DNA from: Planctomycetota bacterium | GTDB lineage: Bacteria > Planctomycetota > Planctomycetia > Pirellulales > Pirellulaceae | DNA length: 64,000 nt | Assembly (NCBI GenBank): GCA_017303505.1 | Contig: JAFLCP010000007.1 | Span: forward strand, 22,748 to 86,747 | Direction of reading: 5' to 3' | In this document: positions 58,670-64,000 of the stretch, in pieces | How the letters are laid out: the number at the start of each line of letters is the position of its first letter | How positions within the stretch are numbered: position 1 is the first letter of the stretch | The notes under the pieces: model-generated | Told to the model about the DNA's origin: nothing | Database searches by the model: none | What the model saw: the letters and a program-made list of their open reading frames with translations, nothing else | Program-made: the position numbers and the translations under genes

Positions 58670-59044
58670 CCGCACAACACACCGTGCGTTGGACGCGTCG
58701 TCGTGGCTAACCATTCTGCTCGCTAACGGTTTCAATTCGGGCTGTTTGCCTGTGCCTGTTAAACTAATTTGATGGTATCACCTCTTGATGCGGGATGCAA
58801 AGAAATAAACACCTACTGAGGTGCGGGGCTGGGGTGGCATGACCTTTACTTTCGGCGCAACGGCTGGATCCGCTTTTTCGCAGGGTTTTCCGTTTGGGAC
58901 TCCACTTGACCTTGTGCCAGTGGGACGATGAATTGATGGCTAAGTGGGGATCGCAACGCGACATCACCGAGTGGGATTCGTTCCCAATTGTTTTGTCGAT
59001 GATTCTTTGTGTCGAGACGTACAAATTACGTGATAGGATGTTAA
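58670..59044 (+). repeat. Repeat D, copy 1
   Basis: Begins CGCACAACACACCGTGCGTT and runs through GATGGTATCACCTCTTGATG, ACACCTACTGAGGTGCGGGG and CCACTTGACCTTGTGCCAGTGG to GTCGAGACGTACAAATTACG. It nearly matches 62663-63030. The first block shares the AACACACCGTGCGTT core with the cysE-flanking repeats. The CCACTT..AGTGG hairpin is related to repeat B. Confidence 0.88.
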
Positions 59045-59376
59045 ATTGGAGTTGGCTCAACTCATTGCGGCTCGGCCAGCACGAATCAATGAGACGTCAA
59101 CCTCTCGCCGCCCAGTCATCCGCGCGGTTGATCTGAGACAACGCTGTTTGAATTTGGTTTGGTGTTCGCGTTGGTAGCTGCTCAGGCGCGGGAACCACCC
59201 GCACAGGGCGGGTGGCGGACTCTATGATTGACCGTTTCGAGTTAGTCACGGTTTTCGTTTCTCCAACGGTACACCGCTTCTAAGGGCTGGATCGCTCCAC
59301 TAGGTGAACGCAGCGAGACATAATCGCGAGCACAAGTTGGCCACAATTGGCTCTAAAATCATTCCGAGTACGACAA
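59045..59376 (+). repeat. Repeat A, hybrid half-unit (7)
   Basis: The first bases (TTGGCTCAACTCATTGCGGC) belong to the first half of unit A, but after GGCTCGG it continues with the second half (CAGCACGAATCAATGAGACG). The GC-rich hairpin is at 59195-59215. A crossover at the CATTGCGGCTCGG block shared by the two halves would explain it. Confidence 0.87.
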
Positions 59377-59957
59377 GTACAAATGTACGTGAAGTGTTGC
59401 GAATGTGAAATTGTCTCAACTCACCACGGCTCGTTCAGTCGGTGTCGAAAAGACGTCAAACGCTCGCCGACAAGATCGTCGCGATGGTATTTCGGTGGCA
59501 GTGTTCATGACTAGCCACACCATAACTTGCGAAGAAACGGCATGTAGCCATTTCTTCGCCGTCTTGCAGGCGTGCTGGTCGAACGCGGGCTCTTTCCTAT
59601 TTCGCGATTTTCGTGCTTTTCGCGGTTCATTTTTCTCGGTCGATCGTTGCGGCTCGGCAAGCACGAATCAATGAGACGCCAACCTCTCGCCGCCAGCCAT
59701 CCGCGCGGTTGATCTGAGACAACGCTGTTTGAATTTGGTTTGGTGTTCGCGTTGGTAGCTGCTCAGGCGCGGGAACCACCCGCACAGGGCGGGTGGCGGA
59801 CTCTATGATTGACCGTTTCGCCGTTAGTCACGGTTTTCGTTTCTCCAACGGTACACCGCTTCTAAGGGCTGGATCGCCTACTCGTTGATCGCAGCGAGAC
59901 ATAATCGCGAGCACAAGTTGGCCACAATTGGCTCTAAAATTATTCCGTGAACGACAA
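59377..59957 (+). repeat. Repeat A, complete unit (8)
   Basis: 581 bp from GTACAAATGTAC to the next. Hairpin at 59529-59559, GC-rich hairpin at 59776-59796. Confidence 0.92.
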
Positions 59958-60480
59958 GTACAAATGTACGTGAAGTGTTGCGAAAGTGAAATTGTCTCAA
60001 CTCATCACGGCTCGATCAGCCGGTATCGAAAGGAAGTCAACCTCTCGCTGCCCAGCTCGCCGCGATGGTTTTTCGGTGGCGATGTTCGTAACTAGCCACA
60101 CCATAACTTGCGAAGAAACGGCATAAAGCCATTTCTTCGCCGCCGCTTTGCAATCGTGCTGGTCGAATACGGACTCTTTCCTATTTCGCGATTTTCGTGC
60201 TTTTCGCGGTTCAAGTTTTCTCGGTCGATCATTGCGGCTCGGCAAGCACGAATCAATGAGACGCCAACCTCTCGCCGCTAGCCATCCGCGCGGTTGATCT
60301 GAGGCAACGCTGTTTGATGTAGGTTTGGTGTTCGCGTTGGTAGCTGCCCAGGCGCGTGAACCACCTGCACAGGGCGGGTGGCGGACTCTATGATTGACCG
60401 TTTCGCCGTTAGTCACGGTTTTCGTTTCTCCAACGGTACACCGCTTCTAAGGGCTGGATCGCTCCACAAGGTGAGGCGGC
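59958..60480 (+). repeat. Repeat A, nearly complete unit (9)
   Basis: Hairpin at 60110-60140 (loop ATAAA), GC-rich hairpin at 60361-60381 with one stem mismatch (CCACCTGC). It ends in GGTGAGGCGGCGCG like copy 2. A free-standing GTACAAATGTACGC lies further on at 60600. Confidence 0.9.
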
Positions 60481-60688
60481 GCGATTCGGAGTGGTTCGTT
60501 TAGACCGTGTGCCGCAGGCTGGGCGTACTTACATTTGTTGCATCAGCGCGGTGGTTCAATGCGTATCGCTGCGTAAATAATCATTGTCTGTCATGGTACG
60601 TACAAATGTACGCAATGGCTTGCAGCGTTTGTCGAAGTCTTGTCAACGCATTTCTGCCCTGTGGCGCGCCGCCTCGAATAGTTTTGGA

Positions 60689-61129
60689 TTAAGCGACCTC
60701 ATTTGGCAGAAAAACGAGAATTCCCTGAAATCCTGCAAAGTCAGATTTATTGAAAGTAATGATTTGTTGCAGCCCATGTCGTTGCATAGCAGCCACTAAT
60801 CTCGCATCGTGAGCACGCTTTCCAGAGATTGCGAGATTCGTCACGTCTGTAAGCCAATTGGTAAAGATACCGCGTTCGTCTCTGAGCAAATCAATCGACT
60901 TCAGAAACTCATCGATGGCCAAACGAGCCTCAGATGTGCTGAGACCCAGTCCATTCTGCGAAGTGGGGCGAGTTGCGACCACCCAGTACTCGTATAGTAC
61001 CTGGGGGACAATTGCGGGCTGATCACCGCGTTGACGTATTCTATAAACTGCGGCAACGGCCTCTGCGTGAGTGGGATGCGACACCACAGCGAGCCGAAGC
61101 AGAACATTCGTATCAAGAAGAACCTTCAC
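60689..61129 (-). CDS. vapC: PIN-domain toxin, VapC-like
   Basis: The PIN ribonuclease fold is shown by KVLLDTNVLLRLAV at the N-terminus (first acidic residue), a central glutamate (VLYEYWVV), GKRAHDARLVAAM (later acidic cluster) and a final ITFNKSDFAGF. VapC toxins cut tRNA or rRNA. GTG 61129 overlaps the stop of the upstream gene by four bases (GTGA), which is typical for toxin after antitoxin; TTG 61138 is an alternative. The pair lies between repeat A and repeat C. Confidence 0.88.
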   Translation of the reverse strand: MKVLLDTNVLLRLAVVSHPTHAEAVAAVYRIRQRGDQPAIVPQVLYEYWVVATRPTSQNGLGLSTSEARLAIDEFLKSIDLLRDERGIFTNWLTDVTNLAISGKRAHDARLVAAMQRHGLQQIITFNKSDFAGFQGILVFLPNEVA

Positions 61130-61377
61130 TCTCCGCAACCTTCGTAAATCGATTCGCGGGTGTCGTCAAACTGTGCTGGAGCACTGGCGTGTATTTCACG
61201 TAGTCTTTGAAGACTCGCTTCAAATTGCTCGTTGGAAATAGATGTATCAGCGGCTTGGTCGAGATCCAAAATGCGCAATGTCTGCACGACATAGGTTGGA
61301 ATGTCGAGCCCAGCCTGTTCCGCGCGTTTTCTTATTATTGCTTCTAGATCTGCTGGAAGATCGATCTTTAGATTCAT
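61126..61377 (-). CDS. vapB: Antitoxin partner of the PIN toxin
   Basis: This 83-residue protein starts MNLKIDLPADLEAIIRKRAEQAGLDIPTY in ribbon-helix-helix style and ends in an acidic region (QLREIHASAPAQ-like, then DDTRESIYEGCGE) that would bind the toxin. GGAG lies ten bases before ATG 61377; an in-frame start at 61413 is less likely. Its stop overlaps the toxin start. The antitoxin role rests on size, order and overlap. Confidence 0.82.
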   Translation of the reverse strand: MNLKIDLPADLEAIIRKRAEQAGLDIPTYVVQTLRILDLDQAADTSISNEQFEASLQRLREIHASAPAQFDDTRESIYEGCGE

Positions 61378-61667
61378 GGGCCTGGATCTCCTTTGCTGCA
61401 ACAATCCTATCATAACAATCTCTCGCCAATCTCGCCAACGTTTCGTTGCTACGCGACCCTATGATCGGTTTTTAGTACGCTTCGTCTGCAGGGCTTTGAG
61501 CTCTGACCCCGATTTGAGCCGTTTCGGAGTGGCTTTTAGTTCCCTGCCGGGCTTACCTCGGATGCTCACGTCGCGATGTTCAGCATGATAGAGGCGGGGG
61601 CCTCCACTAATCCTTTTTGTAAGTGCCTATTGCATAGGGGATTTACGCGGTCGGCGAAATTCTAGTT

Positions 61668-61767
61668 GGACCCAGTTTTGGCCTAATTGGCCGGCGAAGT
61701 ATCCGAACTGCGGGTGATTTTAGGACTGAGTGGACAATTGGGAGTGTTTTGGTGTGTGGAGTCAGGC
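61668..61767 (+). repeat. Repeat C, copy 2
   Basis: GGACCCAGTTTTGGCCTAAT, CGAAGTATCCGAACTGCGGG and TGTTTTGGTGTGTGGAGTCA appear as at 56428-56545 with a few changes and a short gap. It lies on the 3' side of the exported orphan gene. Confidence 0.82.
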
Positions 61768-61978
61768 GGCAGAGCTCGATTGTTGGTTATCAGCGTTAGT
61801 TCAGCAGTCACAGTGATTCTGCCAAACCGTCGAGCTCAGGCCAAAATCTGTATTGAGGCAATTTGGCCAAAAGTATGGGGTAATTGGGCTCGTAAAAATC
61901 CGCGACTTTCGGAACGAACCTACTGATTACCTGATATTTGAAAAACAGGCGCTTGCTTAGTTCGCCGTTGGTATTACT

Positions 61979-62548
61979 TCAATCGCTAGATTTTCCGATG
62001 GAATTCCACCACTTCAATTCTTCAGCTGTGGGATCAACATTCAGGTAGCCGTTTTCTTCAATAACGAAAACGCCGATAACTTGCTCCTTAGTTTCTCGTT
62101 TATCGATCACAACCAAGAAATCCCTTCCTTTTTTGTTCAATCGGATTTCAAATCCGATCGGACAGAACGTCTTACCGCCACCTCCTATTGGCAAGATATG
62201 GGTGAAATCGTTTGTGTTTCTCGTTGCAACCACGGTCCAAGCAGACTTAGAAAGATCCTTAGCTTTTAAATCTCTACAATTTACTTGCCACATCCATTCA
62301 AACTCGGACCATCTTTTCTCATCAGTTATCCGCTGGTATTTATCAACGGCAACGATTACTTGCAAATCATTACTGAGTAGTTTCGTCCGAAATTCAGTTT
62401 TTGCCTTTACTGTGCCATCAGAGAAAGATTTTTCCTTAACCTCGGTGCGCGACCATTCCTGATTGATATCGATCTCCGTCGTATCTTGCGGGCATGCAAT
62501 GGAAAAGCCACTTAAGACAATCTTCAAAAAGAAAAATACTCGATACAT
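61979..62548 (-). CDS. Exported protein, possibly a lipoprotein, unknown function
   Basis: The N-terminus MYRVFFFLKIVLSGFSIACP is a signal peptide with a possible lipobox (FSIAC). The mature part of about 170 residues is hydrophilic, with EKRWSEFEWMWQVNC, ILPIGGGGKTFCPIGFEIRL and DFLVVIDKRETKEQVIGVF. No family is recognised. ATG 62548 is used. It is the only gene between repeat D and repeat C in the second cassette and corresponds in position to the Rhs remnant and lipoprotein of the first. It also seems lower in GC than the housekeeping genes. Confidence 0.72.
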   Translation of the reverse strand: MYRVFFFLKIVLSGFSIACPQDTTEIDINQEWSRTEVKEKSFSDGTVKAKTEFRTKLLSNDLQVIVAVDKYQRITDEKRWSEFEWMWQVNCRDLKAKDLSKSAWTVVATRNTNDFTHILPIGGGGKTFCPIGFEIRLNKKGRDFLVVIDKRETKEQVIGVFVIEENGYLNVDPTAEELKWWNSIGKSSD

Positions 62549-62662
62549 AATGTCTCGACCTTAAGGATAGTTGGAAGACTCTCAGTTGGCTCCAAGCTGA
62601 AGATTACACCGATTGATCACATGGTTCTCATTTTGGGAGACTGAGCACGATTCACTCATTGG

Positions 62663-63030
62663 CCGCACAACACACCGTGCGTTGGACGCGTCGTCGTGGC
62701 TAACCTGTCTACTTGCTAACGGTTTCAATTCGGGCTTTTGCCTGTGCTTGTTTGTCTATTTGGATGGTATCACCTCTTGATGCGGGATGCAAAGAAATAA
62801 ACACCTACTGAGGTGCGGGGCTGGGGTGGCATAACCTTTACTTTCGGCGCAACGGATGGATCCGCTTTTTCGCAGGGCTTTCCGTTTGGGACTCCACTTG
62901 GCCTTGTGCCAGTCGGACGATGAATTGATGGCTAAGTGGGGATCGAAGCGAGACATCAACGAGTGGTCCCCAATTGTTTTGTTGGTGGTTCTTTATGTCG
63001 AGACGTACAAGTGTACGTGAGACGATGTTA
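62663..63030 (+). repeat. Repeat D, copy 2
   Basis: Nearly the same as 58670-59044, from CGCACAACACACCGTGCGTT to GTACAAGTGTACGTGAGACG. Here the palindrome GTACAAGTGTAC (63005-63016) is intact, whereas copy 1 has lost part of it. It is on the 5' side of the minus-strand exported orphan. Confidence 0.88.
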
Positions 63031-63290
63031 AAGTGGAGCTGGCTCAACTCATTGCGGCTCGGCGAGCACGAATCAATGAGACATCAAACGCTCGCCGCCC
63101 TGCCATCCGCGCGGTTGACTTGAGACAACGCTATTTGATATTGGTTTGGTGTTCGCGTTGGTAGCTGCTCAGGCGCGGGAACCACCCGCACAGGGCGGGT
63201 GGCGGACTCTATGATTGACCGTTTTGATTTCGTCACGGTTTACGTTTCTCCAACGGTACACTGCGTCTAAGGACTGGATATCTCTACTAG
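63031..63290 (+). repeat. Repeat A, hybrid half-unit (10)
   Basis: Same hybrid junction as at 59045 (CTGGCTCAACTCATTGCGGC joined to GAGCACGAATC). GC-rich hairpin at 63182-63202. It ends at GCGGCGGCGCG and is followed by a degenerate E-like block. Confidence 0.86.
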
Positions 63291-63371
63291 GTGCGGCGGC
63301 GCGATTCGGAGTGGGGCGTTTAGCCCGTGTGCTAGGCGTACTTTCGTTTGGTTCTCAGTCGCGTTTGATTT

Positions 63372-63678
63372 AGGTGCTTGATCGCTAGGATGGAGCTGCA
63401 ATACAAATTCGCCTCCTGCCCTGAGCAGGAGGATCTCGCGCCTGTCCAGCTACCTGCGCTGCTTCGTCGCAATAATTCGCTCCGGTCTCCACTGGCTTCA
63501 CGCCAGTGGGACCGCGACTTATTGGCTACCTCGCTCCGCCACGCAACTCGATCTACGTCACCACTTGGCCTTGTGCCAGTGGGACGATGACTTGTTGGCT
63601 ACCCATTGATCACAGCGAGACACAATCGCGAGCACAAGTTGGCCACAATTGGCTCTAAAATTGATCTGTGTTCGACAA
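63372..63678 (+). repeat. Repeat B, copy 2
   Basis: Nearly identical to 51151-51455. Hairpin stems are kept while the loop of the second changes from TACAC to TTCAC. It leads into repeat A as the first copy does. Confidence 0.9.
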
Positions 63679-64000
63679 GTACAAATGTACGTGAAGGGTT
63701 GCGAATGTGAAGTGTCTCAACTCAATGCGGCTCGGCGGGCCGGTATCGAAAAGTAGTCAACCTTTCGCCGACAAGATCGTCGCGATGGTATTTCGGTGGC
63801 AGTGTTCATGACTAGCCACACCATAACTTGCGAAGAAACGGCTAAAGCCATTTCTTCGCCGCCCCTTGTAGGCGTGCTGGTGCAAAGCGGGCTCTTTCCT
63901 ATTTCGCGATTTTCGTGCATTTCGCGGTTCAAGTTTTCTCGGTCGATCATTGCGGCTCGGTCAGCACGAATCAATGAGACGCCAACCTCTCGCTGCCCAG
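63679..64000 (+). repeat. Repeat A, copy running off the window (11)
   Basis: Begins with GTACAAATGTACGTGAAG, hairpin at 63830-63859 (loop one base shorter), and continues into the second half at the window end. Confidence 0.88.

Noticed and set aside
49890..64000. CRISPR array
   Set aside because: Units of about 580 bp with internal hairpins and no 25-40 bp repeat/spacer alternation; no cas genes.
49757..64000. Classical integron with attC sites
   Set aside because: No integrase gene in the window, no paired R'/R'' core sites of attC form, and repeats are far longer than attC. The cassette idea is kept only as an analogy.

Overview
The window looks like a chromosomal stretch of a planctomycete, probably a Pirellulales member of the Pirellula/Rhodopirellula kind. 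This is inferred from gene content: a DUF4332 protein with an SMC-like ATPase remnant, a secreted 3-keto-disaccharide hydrolase (DUF1080) protein, an exported PQQ-propeller protein, a Tat-exported Gfo/Idh/MocA oxidoreductase, an FHA/coiled-coil membrane protein, a fused AroD-AroE enzyme and long secreted orphan proteins. No rRNA, tRNA or CRISPR array was recognised.

From 1 to about 49.5 kb the window is gene dense and mostly housekeeping. In order: the C-terminal part of an SMC/DUF4332 protein; a REP-associated tyrosine transposase with its GTGCCAGGCAC palindromes on both sides; a secreted DUF1080 protein; trpG/pabA plus an aroD-aroE fusion; a DinG-type helicase; dprA; a GH62 arabinofuranosidase; an FHA coiled-coil protein; a DksA-like zinc-finger protein; an HtrA-type protease; hemB with a crotonase-fold protein; glgC; an ArgE-like deacylase with an ArgA-like acetyltransferase; cysE between two 282-bp direct repeats; a PQQ propeller; lysA with a rhomboid protease; an ABC exporter operon (ATPase, frameshifted permease, anchored partner); folC; a small conserved gene; an RRM protein; 6-phosphogluconolactonase; a 1401-residue exported glycosidase-like protein; a LolD/MacB-type ATPase; a class II photolyase; a prepilin-peptidase-like protein that seems to lack catalytic residues; hisH; an exported oxidoreductase; and a histidine-rich membrane protein.

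From about 49.5 kb to the end the character changes completely. Most of the DNA is non-coding, structured, repeated sequence. The core repeat (called A here) is about 580 bp, appears in eight full or partial places and is tandem at 54.7-56.1 and 59.0-60.5 kb. Each complete unit carries a GTACAAATGTAC palindrome, a 13-bp-stem hairpin and an 8-bp GC-rich hairpin. Four other repeat families (B, C, D, E) sit at defined positions around it. Between the repeats lie small single genes or pairs, all or nearly all on the minus strand: an HNH endonuclease with a 78-residue partner, a membrane protein, a HEAT-like helical protein, a truncated membrane protein, a decayed Rhs C-terminal region with a lipoprotein, a VapBC-like pair and an exported orphan. 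Two gene blocks are framed the same way, with repeat D on the 5' side and repeat C on the 3' side. This cassette-like layout is the most unusual thing in the window and could be an undescribed cassette or repeat-driven gene-exchange region, or a graveyard of polymorphic-toxin cassettes. Which of these it is cannot be settled from the sequence alone.

Gene starts were chosen from Shine-Dalgarno spacing, signal peptides and domain boundaries. Repeat boundaries were read by eye and may be off by tens of bases.
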